Part shown: positions 16,916 to 25,099 of the stretch, piece after piece
Layout: each line of letters begins with the position of its first letter
Numbering within the stretch: the first letter of the stretch is position 1
Assembly: GCF_004570865.1 (NCBI RefSeq)
Contig: NZ_SPQS01000019.1
Location: 62,001 to 126,000 of the forward strand
Direction: 5' to 3'
Length of the DNA: 64,000 nucleotides
DNA from: Bradyrhizobium frederickii
GTDB taxonomy: Bacteria > Pseudomonadota > Alphaproteobacteria > Rhizobiales > Xanthobacteraceae
Position numbers and translations under genes: made by a program
The notes under the pieces: model-generated
The model's database searches: none
What the model was told of the DNA's origin: nothing
What the model saw: only the letters and a program-made list of their open reading frames with translations

Positions 16916-17560
16916 ATGCAAGAGACTGCGAAGCCGGGGACCAGGGTCCTGATTGTCGACGACCATCCCGTGGTGCTGTCCGGTTGCCGCACCCTGTTCG
17001 CTTCCGACCACTCGATCCGTATCGAGGAGGCAACGGACGCCAAATCCGGGCATCGTGCCTATGTCAGCAAGCGGCCCGACGTCGCCGTGATCGACATCAG
17101 CCTGCCGGATGTCTCCGGTTTCGAGCTGATGCGACGAATCCGCAAGGACGATCCTGACGCCAAGATCATCATGTTCAGCATGAACGACGATCCTGCCTTC
17201 GTGGTGCGGGCCGTCGAGCTTGGGGCGCAAGGCTATGTTTCCAAGGGCGACGATCCCAGGATCCTGTTGAAAGCGGTGCGCAAGGTGGTCGCGGGCGACA
17301 ATTTCATCTCACCGCAACTCGCGGAAGCCGTGACGTTTTCCGGCGCGGCGATCAAGGCCAACCCGGCCTCGCAGATGACGCCGCGGGAGCTCGAGATCCT
17401 CCGCCTGCTCGGACGCGGCGACAAGATCGTGGAAGTCGCGAAGGCGCTTGGCATCTCCTACAAGACGGTCGCCAACACCACGTCCCTGCTCAAGCAGAAG
17501 CTGGGGGCCAAGAACCATTCCGACCTGATCAGGATCGCAGTGGAAATCGGGATGAATTGA
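16916..17560 (+). CDS. response regulator, NarL/LuxR type
   Basis: A 214-residue DNA-binding response regulator. The receiver domain has the acidic pair in LIVDDHP, the phosphoacceptor aspartate in VAVIDISLPDVSG and the lysine in GYVSKGDD. A LuxR-type helix-turn-helix follows from about residue 150 (MTPRELEILRLLGRG ... GISYKTVANTTSLLKQKL). ATG 16916 is preferred because AGAGAG precedes it; an in-frame ATG at 16889 would add nine residues. It is divergent from its presumed kinase. The target genes are not visible. Confidence 0.93.
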   Translation: MQETAKPGTRVLIVDDHPVVLSGCRTLFASDHSIRIEEATDAKSGHRAYVSKRPDVAVIDISLPDVSGFELMRRIRKDDPDAKIIMFSMNDDPAFVVRAVELGAQGYVSKGDDPRILLKAVRKVVAGDNFISPQLAEAVTFSGAAIKANPASQMTPRELEILRLLGRGDKIVEVAKALGISYKTVANTTSLLKQKLGAKNHSDLIRIAVEIGMN

Positions 17561-17571
17561 CGTCCTGGATG

Positions 17572-17614
17572 CTGGCGGCCCGGGGCACTGGCGGCCCGGA
17601 CACTGGCGGCCCGG
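17572..17614. repeat. three tandem-like copies of CTGGCGGCCCGG
   Basis: Copies begin at 17572, 17588 and 17603, separated by 3 to 4 bases. They start 12 bases after the response-regulator stop codon. No function is evident. Confidence 0.7.
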
Positions 17615-17982
17615 AAGCACCGAACCGGCCGCTCCAGGACGCAGCCGGTTCGGCGGAACGGATCGGTGTCAGGGTGCAGCCGGGCAATGCATGGACACCG
17701 TCGACACCCATCCGCCGATCCCAGTGGAGGGAGGGCGGCATTGGTTCCGGAGATCTCCGAGAGTTCGGGAAATAACGGCAATGCGCGGCGTGTCGCTGCC
17801 TGGCTGCGCTTGCCGGGTCCGGATCTTTGTCGGGAAAAATAGGAACATTTTCTCCTCCGCATCGTTTTCACCCTTGACGGTTTCGTGACAGGCGACGAAA
17901 GGTTGCGCGAACAGTTTTGACGGGGCGGCGACCCCGACAGGCAAACCGGTCTGCACACATCAACGACAGACCTTCCAAGAGA

Positions 17983-18015
17983 GGGGCTGCGGTACGACCG
18001 CAGCCCCTTTTCGTT
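17983..18015 (+). terminator. strong orphan rho-independent terminator
   Basis: An 11-bp perfect stem GGGGCTGCGGT / ACCGCAGCCCC with loop ACG is followed by TTTTCGTT. It lies 420 nt beyond the nearest upstream stop codon, with no evident gene in between. Confidence 0.85.
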
Positions 18016-18120
18016 GGACCGGGTCCAGGTGGGAAGCGGTTTCCTGATGCCGCAAAACACTTTATGGTGGCTCAAAGCCTCTGGCCGCTAACAAGTAATT
18101 TCGTGAAATCAAAGGCTTAA

Positions 18121-18140
18121 CGGGCGGCCCAGGCCGCCCG
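18121..18140. promoter_or_regulatory. palindrome immediately upstream of thrC
   Basis: CGGGCGGCC-CA-GGCCGCCCG is a 20-bp inverted repeat ending 16 nt before the thrC start and just before its ribosome site GGAGGG. Folded in RNA it could affect thrC translation; in DNA it could be an operator. Neither is shown. Confidence 0.4.
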
Positions 18141-18156
18141 GCCTTTGGAGGGCAGT

Positions 18157-19575
18157 TTGACTCGTTATATCTCGACCCGGGGCGAGGCCCCCGAACTCGG
18201 CTTCTGCGACGTGATGCTGACCGGGCTCGCGCGCGATGGCGGCCTGTATGTGCCAACCATCTGGCCGCAGCTCTCCACCGAGACCATCGCCGGTTTCTTC
18301 GGCCGTCCCTATTGGGAGGTCGCGGTCGATGTGATTCGTCCCTTCACCGGCGGCGAGATCACCGACGCCGAGCTCGGCCGCATGGCGAACGAGGCCTATG
18401 CGACCTTCCGCCACCCGGCGGTGGTGCCGCTGCGCCAGATGTCGCCGCACCAGTTCGTGCTGGAGCTGTTCCACGGTCCGACGCTCGCCTTCAAGGACGT
18501 GGCGATGCAGCTCATCTCGCGGCTGATGGACCATGTGCTCGCCAAGCGCGGCCAGCGCACCACCATCGTGGTCGCGACGTCAGGCGATACCGGCGGCGCC
18601 GCTGTGGAGGCTTTCGCCGGCCTCGAGAACGTGGACCTGATCGTGCTGTTTCCGCACGGCCGCATCTCCGAGGTGCAGCGGCGGATGATGACGACGACGG
18701 GCGCGGCCAACGTCCATGCGCTCGCCATCGAGGGCAATTTCGACGATTGCCAGGCGCTCGTGAAGGGGATGTTCAACAACCATCGCTTCCGCGATGCCAC
18801 CTCTCTCTCCGGCGTCAATTCCATCAACTGGGCGCGCATCGTCGCCCAGGTGGTCTACTATTTCACCTCGGCCGTTGCCGTCGGTGCGCCGGCGCGCGCG
18901 GTGGATTTCGTGGTGCCGACCGGCAATTTCGGCGACATCTTTGCCGGCTACGTCGCCAAGCGGATGGGATTGCCGGTGCGGACCCTGCGCATCGCCGCCA
19001 ACGTCAACGACATCCTGGCGCGCACGCTGAAGACGGGGATCTACGAAGTGCGCGAGGTGCACGCGACGGCGTCGCCGTCGATGGATATCCAGATCTCGTC
19101 GAATTTCGAACGGCTGCTGTTCGAGGCCGGCCGGCGCGATGCGGCGGGCGTGCGCCGCCTGATGGATTCGCTGAAGCAGTCCGGGCGTTTCGTGCTGCCC
19201 GATGCGACGCTGGCCGCCATCCGCGAGGAGTTCGACGCCGGGCGCGCCGACGAGACCGAGACCGCGGCCGCGATCCGCGCCGGCTGGCGCGAGGCGGGCG
19301 AGCTGGTCGATCCCCATACGGCGGTGGCGCTCGCTGTCGCCGACCGCGACACCACGGACACGCGGGTGCCGAGCATCGTGCTCTCCACCGCCCATCCGGC
19401 CAAATTCCCCGACGCCGTCGAAGCGGCCTGCGGCCAGCGGCCGCAACTGCCGGCCTGGCTCGACGGTTTGATGACCAAATCCGAACACATGAAGGTGATG
19501 AAGAACGATCAGGCCGAGGTCGAGCGCTTTGTGCTGTCGGTCAGCCGCGCCGCAAAGCAGGGAGTTGCCGGATGA
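18157..19575 (+). CDS. thrC: threonine synthase
   Basis: A 472-residue PLP enzyme that converts O-phospho-L-homoserine to L-threonine (EC 4.2.3.1), the last step of threonine synthesis. The N-terminus MTRYISTRGEAPELGFCDVM is typical of the long bacterial/fungal class. The PLP lysine is in HGPTLAFKDVAMQ and the phosphate loop in TSGDTGGAA. TTG 18157 was chosen as the start because GGAGGG lies five bases upstream; an in-frame TTG 12 nt earlier precedes that site. The stop overlaps the M16 peptidase start as ATGA, so the two are translationally coupled. Confidence 0.96.
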   Translation: MTRYISTRGEAPELGFCDVMLTGLARDGGLYVPTIWPQLSTETIAGFFGRPYWEVAVDVIRPFTGGEITDAELGRMANEAYATFRHPAVVPLRQMSPHQFVLELFHGPTLAFKDVAMQLISRLMDHVLAKRGQRTTIVVATSGDTGGAAVEAFAGLENVDLIVLFPHGRISEVQRRMMTTTGAANVHALAIEGNFDDCQALVKGMFNNHRFRDATSLSGVNSINWARIVAQVVYYFTSAVAVGAPARAVDFVVPTGNFGDIFAGYVAKRMGLPVRTLRIAANVNDILARTLKTGIYEVREVHATASPSMDIQISSNFERLLFEAGRRDAAGVRRLMDSLKQSGRFVLPDATLAAIREEFDAGRADETETAAAIRAGWREAGELVDPHTAVALAVADRDTTDTRVPSIVLSTAHPAKFPDAVEAACGQRPQLPAWLDGLMTKSEHMKVMKNDQAEVERFVLSVSRAAKQGVAG

Positions 19576-20861
19576 GTGTCGAGATTTCCAAGCTTGCCTC
19601 CGGCCTCACCGTCGTCACCGACAAGATGCCGCAACTCGAGACCGCGGCGCTCGGCGTCTGGGCCGGCGTCGGCGGCCGTGACGAGAAGCCGAACGAGCAT
19701 GGCATTTCGCATCTGCTCGAGCACATGGCGTTCAAGGGCACCACGAAGCGCTCCTCGCGCGAGATCGTCGAGGAGATCGAGGCGGTCGGCGGCGACCTCA
19801 ATGCCGGCACCTCGACCGAGACCACGTCCTATTATGCGCGGGTGCTGAAGGCCGACGTGCCGCTCGCGCTCGACGTGCTCGCCGACATCCTTGCCAATCC
19901 CGCCTTCGAGCCCGACGAGCTGGAACGCGAGAAGAACGTCATCGTGCAGGAGATCGGAGCCGCACAGGATACGCCCGACGACGTCGTGTTCGAGCATCTC
20001 AACGAGCTCTGCTATCCCGACCAGCCGATGGGCCGCTCGCTGCTCGGCACGGCCAAGACGCTGCGCAGCTTCAACCGCGACATGCTGCGCGGTTACCTCT
20101 CGACGCATTATCGCGGGCCCGACATGGTGGTGGCGGCGGCCGGCGCGGTCGATCACGATCAGGTGGTCGCCGAGGCCGAGAAGCGCTTTGCCAGTTTCGA
20201 GGCGACGCCTGGCCCGAAGCCGCAAACCGCTCAGTTCGGCAAGGGCGGCGCCAAGGTGGTGCATCGCGAGCTGGAGCAGGCGCATCTGACGCTGGCGCTG
20301 GAAGGCGTGCCGCAGAGCGATTTGTCGCTGTTCTCGCTCCAGGTCTTCACCAACGTCCTCGGCGGCGGAATGTCGTCGCGCCTGTTCCAGGAGGTGCGCG
20401 AGAAGCGCGGCCTCTGCTACTCCATCTATTCGTTCCACGCGCCCTATACCGATACCGGGTTTTTCGGCCTCTACACCGGCACCGACCCGGCCGATGCGCC
20501 GGAGATGATGGAAGTCGTGGTCGACATCATGAATGATTCGGTGGAAACGTTGACCGAGGCAGAGATCGCGCGCGCCAAGGCGCAGATGAAGGCGGGTCTG
20601 CTGATGGCGTTGGAGAGCTGCTCTTCCCGCGCCGAGCAGCTCGCCCGGCACGTCCTCGCCTATGGCCGGCCGCAGACGGTCGAGGAACTGGTCGGGCGGA
20701 TCGATGCCGTCAGCGTCGAATCGACCCGGGACGCCGCGCGTGCGCTGTTGTCACGGAGCCGGCCTGCCGTTGTCGCATTGGGCAGTGGCAGGGGTCTGGA
20801 CACGGCGGTGTCTTTTGCGGAAGGATTGACCCGGGCGCGCGCCAAGGCCCGGCTGCACTAG
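19572..20861 (+). CDS. M16 family zinc peptidase (processing-peptidase-like)
   Basis: A 429-residue metallopeptidase related to mitochondrial processing peptidase beta. The inverted zinc motif HXXEH is HISHLLEHMAFKGT near residue 50, and the third ligand is the glutamate in NVIVQEIGAAQD about 75 residues later. The second, inactive half carries GGGMSSRLFQEVREKRGLCYSI, another hallmark. No signal peptide is visible, so it is probably cytosolic. Coupling to thrC and a GNAT gene downstream is a common alphaproteobacterial arrangement; the physiological substrate is not known. Confidence 0.94.
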   Translation: MSVEISKLASGLTVVTDKMPQLETAALGVWAGVGGRDEKPNEHGISHLLEHMAFKGTTKRSSREIVEEIEAVGGDLNAGTSTETTSYYARVLKADVPLALDVLADILANPAFEPDELEREKNVIVQEIGAAQDTPDDVVFEHLNELCYPDQPMGRSLLGTAKTLRSFNRDMLRGYLSTHYRGPDMVVAAAGAVDHDQVVAEAEKRFASFEATPGPKPQTAQFGKGGAKVVHRELEQAHLTLALEGVPQSDLSLFSLQVFTNVLGGGMSSRLFQEVREKRGLCYSIYSFHAPYTDTGFFGLYTGTDPADAPEMMEVVVDIMNDSVETLTEAEIARAKAQMKAGLLMALESCSSRAEQLARHVLAYGRPQTVEELVGRIDAVSVESTRDAARALLSRSRPAVVALGSGRGLDTAVSFAEGLTRARAKARLH

Positions 20862-20899
20862 GAGCCGCGCAACGGCGGACCGCCCCGGAAAGCATCACC

Positions 20900-21487
20900 A
20901 TGGCCCTCTTTCGCCTGCCGTCCAGTGGACCCGCCGCCCTCGCACCGCGCGGCAACGGGCTGTTGTTGCGCGCGCCGCAGATGTCGGACTTTCTGCAATG
21001 GGCTCATCTGCGCGAGTCCAGCCGCGACTACCTGACGCCCTGGGAGCCGATCTGGCCGTCGGACGATCTCACCCGCTCGGGCTTCCGCCGCCGTCTGCGC
21101 CGCTATTCCGAGGACATCGCCGCGGATCGTTCCTATCCCTTTCTGATCTTCCGCGAGCTCGACGGCGCCATGGTCGGCGGCATCACGCTGGCCAATGTCC
21201 GCCGCGGCATCGTGCAGGCCGGCACCATCGGCTATTGGGTCGGGCAGCCTCATGCCCATCGCGGCTACATGACGGCCGCGCTGCGGGTGCTGCTGCCGAC
21301 ATTGTTCGGCGAGCTCAATCTGCACCGGGTCGAGGCCGCCTGCATCCCCACCAATGCGCCGTCGATCCGGGTGCTGGAAAAGTGCGGCTTCTCACGCGAG
21401 GGGCTCGCCCGCCGCTATCTCTGCATCAACGGGGTCTGGCAGGATCACTTGCTGTTCGGCCTGCTCCATGAGGATTTCCGCGGCTGA
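20900..21487 (+). CDS. GNAT family N-acetyltransferase, RimJ/RimL-like
   Basis: A 195-residue cytosolic acetyltransferase. LLRAPQMSDFLQWAHLRESSRDYLTPWEP is the RimJ/RimL-type opening, GTIGYWVGQPHAHRGYMTAALRVLL holds the acetyl-CoA-binding region (Q/RxxGxG/A variant), and NAPSIRVLEKCGFSREGLARRYLCINGVWQDH is the C-terminal signature. RimJ-type enzymes acetylate protein N-termini or small amines; the substrate here is not determined. It begins 38 nt after the M16 peptidase and may belong to the thrC operon. Confidence 0.9.
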   Translation: MALFRLPSSGPAALAPRGNGLLLRAPQMSDFLQWAHLRESSRDYLTPWEPIWPSDDLTRSGFRRRLRRYSEDIAADRSYPFLIFRELDGAMVGGITLANVRRGIVQAGTIGYWVGQPHAHRGYMTAALRVLLPTLFGELNLHRVEAACIPTNAPSIRVLEKCGFSREGLARRYLCINGVWQDHLLFGLLHEDFRG

Positions 21488-21602
21488 GCCGCGCCGGCGG
21501 CCAAGTCCCCTTTTTGCTGCCTTGGGTTCGCCGATTTTGGCGATATAACCGCATGCCCGGACGGCGATCGGCCGGGCAATTGTCATTGGAGTATAAGCGT
21601 CG

Positions 21603-22253
21603 ATGGTGCAGCAGCTTCGGTCATCGCGGAATGCGTTGCGGCTGGGAGGGGGAATCGCGCTGGCATTGTCGGTAGTGCTCGCCTCGGTCTCGCCGGTGAA
21701 GGCCCAGTCACTGACCGACCGCTTCAAGAGCCTGTTCGGCGGCAACTCCGACGAGCCGGCCCAGCCCAAGCCACCGCCTGCGCCCGGCCAGCCGGCCGAA
21801 GACGAGCTCGATTGCCCGCAGGTCACGGTGCGTGCGGGTGCCTCGACCTACGCAGTTGGCGCCGCCGGCAAGCCGGCCGCCGGCAACGAGGTTCGCTTCC
21901 AGGCCTCGATCACCAAGATGGCGCGCGAATGTGTCCGTAGCAGCGCCGGCATCACAGCCCGGATTGGCATCCAAGGCCGCGTGATCGCCGGTCCCGCCGG
22001 TGCGCCTGCTTCCGTCGAAGTGCCCCTGCGCTTCGCCGTCGTGGAGGGCGGCGTCGGCGAGAAGGTGATCGCCTCGAAGGCCTACCGGACCACGGTCGAC
22101 ATGACCCCGGGGGGCAGCGTGCCCTTTACGTTCGTTATCGAGGATATGACCTATCCGGTGCCGGCACCCGCGGTCGCCGATAACTACATTTTCTATGTCG
22201 GCTTCGATCCGCAGGCGCTCTCGCCCGAGCCGAAGGGGCGGAAGAAGAAGTAG
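21603..22253 (+). CDS. conserved secreted protein of unknown function
   Basis: A 216-residue protein with a long signal peptide (hydrophobic residues about 15-30, cleavage near VKAQ). A proline-rich linker (EPAQPKPPPAPGQPAEDE) precedes a beta-rich domain that starts DCPQVTVRAGASTYAVG and contains ECVRSSAGITARIGIQGRV. Basic residues close the protein (EPKGRKKK). I recognise it as a protein common in Bradyrhizobium and relatives but know no function. TGGAG lies 12 bases upstream of ATG 21603. It is monocistronic, followed by a repeat and a bidirectional terminator. Confidence 0.75.
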   Translation: MVQQLRSSRNALRLGGGIALALSVVLASVSPVKAQSLTDRFKSLFGGNSDEPAQPKPPPAPGQPAEDELDCPQVTVRAGASTYAVGAAGKPAAGNEVRFQASITKMARECVRSSAGITARIGIQGRVIAGPAGAPASVEVPLRFAVVEGGVGEKVIASKAYRTTVDMTPGGSVPFTFVIEDMTYPVPAPAVADNYIFYVGFDPQALSPEPKGRKKK

Positions 22254-22277
22254 GCGAGGTGTTGCGGCAATCTCAGC

Positions 22278-22380
22278 TGTCATTGCCCGCGAAGGCGGGC
22301 AATCCAGTATTCCGGAGGCCGCGGTGCTTGAACCGAGAAGCCTCGGCGTACTGGATCGCCCGCCTTCGCGGGCGATGACA
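22278..22380. repeat. dispersed inverted repeat, family D
   Basis: A 103-bp element bounded by TGTCATTGCCCGC and GCGGGCGATGACA, with inner arms AATCCAGTA and TACTGGATC. The only copy in this window; repeats of this form are frequent in Bradyrhizobium and related genomes. Confidence 0.8.
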
Positions 22381-22408
22381 CCCAGTTTGCGGCTCCAGAT
22401 CGACCAAC

Positions 22409-22440
22409 AAAAAAGCCGGCGCTCATCGCGCCGGCTTTTT
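22409..22440. terminator. bidirectional terminator between secreted-protein gene and atpF
   Basis: An 8-bp perfect stem GCCGGCGC / GCGCCGGC with loop TCATC is flanked by six A on the left and five T on the right. It can end the plus-strand gene and the minus-strand atp operon. Confidence 0.9.
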
Positions 22441-22459
22441 GATTGGTGAGGCAAGACCC

Positions 22460-22945
22460 TCAGTTCAGCTTCTGCCTGACTTCGCTGATGCCCTTGGCCA
22501 GCAGATCGTCGGCGACCTGACCCTTGACCGACTGCGACAGGATCGTCGAGGCGGCCTGGACGGCGGCTTCCGCGGCTGCGGCGCGGACGTCGGCCAGCGC
22601 CTGGGCCTCGGCGAGCGCGATCTTGCTCTCCGCGGTCTTGGTCCGGCGGGCGACGAAGTCTTCCATCTTCGCCTTGGCCTCAGTCGCGATGCGCTCGGCT
22701 TCGCTTCTGGCGTTGGCGATGATCTCGGCGGCCTCGCGTTCGGCCGAGGCGGTGCGCGCCTTGTAGTCGGCAAGCACCTTTGCGGCTTCCTGCTTGAGGC
22801 GCTGGGCGTCGTCGAGCTCGGCCTTGATGCGGGCGGCACGATGATCGAGCGCGGTCATCGCCGTCTTGAAGACCCCGAGATAGCCGAACACGACCATCAG
22901 GATCACGAAGGCGACGGCGACCCAAAATTCAGGTTCGAAGAACAT
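22460..22945 (-). CDS. atpF: ATP synthase F0 subunit b
   Basis: A 161-residue peripheral-stalk subunit. One N-terminal membrane helix (FWVAVAFVILMVVFGYLGV, residues about 7-25) is followed by a long charged, alanine-rich coiled coil that reaches up to F1. FxxPEFWVAVAF is the usual opening. It lies five bases after the b' gene and is the last gene of the F0 operon, followed by a terminator. The F1 genes are not in this window, in keeping with the split F0 and F1 operons of alphaproteobacteria. Confidence 0.95.
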   Translation of the reverse strand: MFFEPEFWVAVAFVILMVVFGYLGVFKTAMTALDHRAARIKAELDDAQRLKQEAAKVLADYKARTASAEREAAEIIANARSEAERIATEAKAKMEDFVARRTKTAESKIALAEAQALADVRAAAAEAAVQAASTILSQSVKGQVADDLLAKGISEVRQKLN

Positions 22946-22950
22946 TTCGA

Positions 22951-23517
22951 CTAACCTTTCAGGGACGCATCGACCGCGGCATTGACCGACGCGGCGTCGG
23001 GAACGACGCCGGTCAGCTGCTGCACGATCTGGCCGGCCGCATCGGCCGCGATGCCGCGGACATTGCTCATGGCGGCGGCGCGGGTCGAGGCGATGGTCTT
23101 CTCCGCCCCGGCGAGCTTGGCCGCCAATTGCTCTTCCAGCGCCTTGCGCTCGGCTTCGGCCTGCGCATTCGCCTTGTCGCGGGATTCGTTGCCGATCGCC
23201 TGCGCCCGCGAGCGCGCCGCAGCGAGCTCGTTTTCGTAGGCCTTCAGCGCCGCCTCGGACTGATCCTTCAGCTTCTGCGCCTCGGCGAGGTCACCCTCGA
23301 TCTTGTTCTGACGCGCCTCGATCGCACCGCCGATGCGCGGCAGAGCGAGCTTGGACACGATCACGTAAAGCAGGACGAAGAAGATCGCGAGCGACACCAG
23401 CTGTGAAGCGTAGGTGCTGCTCTCGAACGGCGGAAAGCCGCCACCGTGGTGACCACCGTCAGCCGCGGTATGAGCGCCCGCCGCCGGACCTTTTGCGCCG
23501 CCATGACTCTCAGCCAT
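22951..23517 (-). CDS. atpG: ATP synthase F0 subunit b'
   Basis: A 188-residue second type of b subunit, which pairs with b in the peripheral stalk of photosynthetic and alphaproteobacterial ATP synthases. A hydrophilic N-terminal extension of about 35 residues rich in Gly and His (GGAKGPAAGAHTAADGGHHGG) precedes the membrane helix (LVSLAIFFVLLYVIVSKLAL) and a long coiled coil with many EAQK/EAERKA repeats. It is placed between atpE and atpF. The symbol follows the b' convention (atpG or atpF') and must not be confused with the F1 gamma subunit gene. Confidence 0.93.
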   Translation of the reverse strand: MAESHGGAKGPAAGAHTAADGGHHGGGFPPFESSTYASQLVSLAIFFVLLYVIVSKLALPRIGGAIEARQNKIEGDLAEAQKLKDQSEAALKAYENELAAARSRAQAIGNESRDKANAQAEAERKALEEQLAAKLAGAEKTIASTRAAAMSNVRGIAADAAGQIVQQLTGVVPDAASVNAAVDASLKG

Positions 23518-23582
23518 GGAGTTCTCCTGTTGCTGTCACACGCGCCGTCCCAGGGATTGGAACGGCGCGAAAAACGTCGTCC

Positions 23583-23813
23583 TCAGAGCGGAACGAACAG
23601 CAGCAACAGTGCGATCAGCAGCGAGAAGATGCCGAGCGCTTCGGTCACGGCGAAGCCGAAGATCAGGTTGCCGAACTGGCCCTGAGCGGCCGACGGGTTG
23701 CGGACGGCTGCGGCGAGGTAGTTGCCGAAGATCACGCCCACGCCGACGCCCGCACCGCCCATGCCGATGCACGCGATGCCCGCGCCGATAAGTTTTGCTG
23801 CTGCCGGATCCAT
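23583..23813 (-). CDS. atpE: ATP synthase F0 subunit c
   Basis: A 76-residue proteolipid that forms the rotating c ring. Two membrane helices are joined by the polar loop RNPSAAQGQ (Arg-Asn/Gln-Pro type). Helix one is glycine-rich (GMGGAGVGVGVIFGN). Helix two contains the proton-carrying glutamate in FAVTEALGIFSLLIALLLL; use of Glu rather than Asp is usual in alphaproteobacteria. It lies between atpB and the b' gene, and the whole set is on the minus strand. Confidence 0.97.
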   Translation of the reverse strand: MDPAAAKLIGAGIACIGMGGAGVGVGVIFGNYLAAAVRNPSAAQGQFGNLIFGFAVTEALGIFSLLIALLLLFVPL

Positions 23814-23866
23814 TTTAGACTCCTTGGAAGAAAGATTGGGTTGTGGGTGGAAATTCCCCGGACCGT

Positions 23867-24616
23867 TCAGTGTCCCGGATGAATGGCGTCGTTGAGGTAG
23901 ATGCAGGTCAGGATCGCGAACACGTAGGCCTGCAGGAACGCGACCAGGATTTCCAGCGAGGTCAGCGCGACCGTGAGCGCCAGCGGCAGCACGCCGCCGA
24001 CCCAGCCGAGGGCGCCGAGCGAGAAGCCGAGCATGGCGACGAAGCCCGCGAAGACCTTCAGCGCGATGTGGCCGGCCAGCATGTTGGCGAAGAGACGGAC
24101 GCTGTGGGAGACCGGCCGCAGGAAGAACGACAGGATCTCGATGAACATGACCAGCGGCAGGATGTAGATGGGGACGCCGTGGGGAACGAAAATCTTGAAG
24201 AACTTCAGGCCGTTCTTGTAGAGGCCGTAGATCAGGACCGTGAAGAAGACCAGCAGTGCGAGCGCTGCGGTGACGATCAGGTGGCTCGACACCGTGAAGG
24301 TGTAGGGGATGATGCCGACCAGGTTCGAGACGCAGATGAACATGAACAGCGAGAAGATCAGCGGGAAGAACTTCATGCCTTCCGTGCCGGCCGTCGAACG
24401 GATGGTCGAGGCGACGAATTCGTAGGAGATCTCGGCGACCGACTGCAGGCGCCCGGGAATCAGCTGCGTGCCGCTGGCGAGCATCAGGAGCGAGATGATC
24501 GCCACCGCCACCAGCATATAGAGCGACGAATTGGTGAAGGCGATCGTGTGATTGCCGATATGGCCCAGGGTGAAGAGAGGCTCGATGTTGAACTGGTGGA
24601 TCGGATCGATTTTCAT
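23867..24616 (-). CDS. atpB: ATP synthase F0 subunit a
   Basis: A 249-residue membrane subunit forming the proton half-channels next to the c ring. MKIDPIHQFNIEPLF is the usual N-terminus. The essential arginine is in VSHSVRLFANMLAGHIALKV. Five to six helices are predicted, ending in LQAYVFAILTCIYLNDAIHPGH, a family signature. ATG 24616 was preferred to the longer open frame because the upstream 30 codons look non-coding. It starts 108 nt after atpI. Confidence 0.96.
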   Translation of the reverse strand: MKIDPIHQFNIEPLFTLGHIGNHTIAFTNSSLYMLVAVAIISLLMLASGTQLIPGRLQSVAEISYEFVASTIRSTAGTEGMKFFPLIFSLFMFICVSNLVGIIPYTFTVSSHLIVTAALALLVFFTVLIYGLYKNGLKFFKIFVPHGVPIYILPLVMFIEILSFFLRPVSHSVRLFANMLAGHIALKVFAGFVAMLGFSLGALGWVGGVLPLALTVALTSLEILVAFLQAYVFAILTCIYLNDAIHPGH

Positions 24617-24724
24617 CAGCGCGGCATCTCTTGTCTGCCGGGCAATGCCGGCGGGTCTCGGTCTGCCGGCCGGGCCGGCCCGTACCGGCAAGGCCGGCAC
24701 GATCACTCTTCTGGTGCGGATCGG

Positions 24725-25099
24725 CTAAGATCCACCGCGCCTATTCTGACCCGCGCCTGCCGTTCTCACCACATTCACTACGCCGGCGACGAAGCCCAGC
24801 AACAGGAACACGATAAACCCGAAAGGCGAGGTCGACAGCAAGCGGTCGAAACCCCAGCCAATTCCCCCTCCGACAGCGACGCCGGCGATCAACTCCGAGG
24901 ATAGTCGGAAACCAAGCGCCATCGCCGAGGCTCTGGCCGCTCCGTCTCCACCGTCACCTGCGGGTTGCTCGGTCTTGATCCGGCGGTCGCGAAGTTCGGA
25001 CAACCTGTGATCAAGACTTCCGAGCCGTTCGGAAAGCGCAGCTTCCTCGGACGATCTATCGCGATCCCCATTCTCGCCGTGCCCCGTGCCCTGTGTCAT
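24725..25099 (-). CDS. atpI: ATP synthase protein I (AtpI)
   Basis: A 124-residue protein with a charged N-terminal half (residues 1-60, rich in Glu, Arg and Asp) and two membrane helices in the second half (SELIAGVAVGGGIGWGFDRLL and GFIVFLLLGFVAGVVNVV). AtpI is the first gene of most bacterial atp operons; it helps c-ring assembly or Mg2+ handling and is often dispensable. A sigma70-like promoter lies about 60 nt upstream of its start codon. Confidence 0.9.
   Translation of the reverse strand: MTQGTGHGENGDRDRSSEEAALSERLGSLDHRLSELRDRRIKTEQPAGDGGDGAARASAMALGFRLSSELIAGVAVGGGIGWGFDRLLSTSPFGFIVFLLLGFVAGVVNVVRTAGAGQNRRGGS

Larger units (their letters stand above)
17561..18156. other. long intergenic region upstream of thrC
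   Basis: About 600 bp without a convincing protein gene. It holds three direct repeats of CTGGCGGCCCGG (17572-17614), an inverted repeat CCGAACCGGC/GCCGGTTCGG (17620-17653) that may end the upstream regulator transcript, a strong terminator at 17983-18015, and a palindrome CGGGCGGCC-CA-GGCCGCCCG at 18121-18140 just before thrC. The isolated terminator suggests a small RNA or a long untranslated region. Confidence 0.6.

Noticed and set aside
18312..19571. N-terminal extension of the M16 peptidase frame over thrC
   Set aside because: The extension is an out-of-frame reading of thrC. The real start overlaps the thrC stop codon and begins with the family N-terminus.
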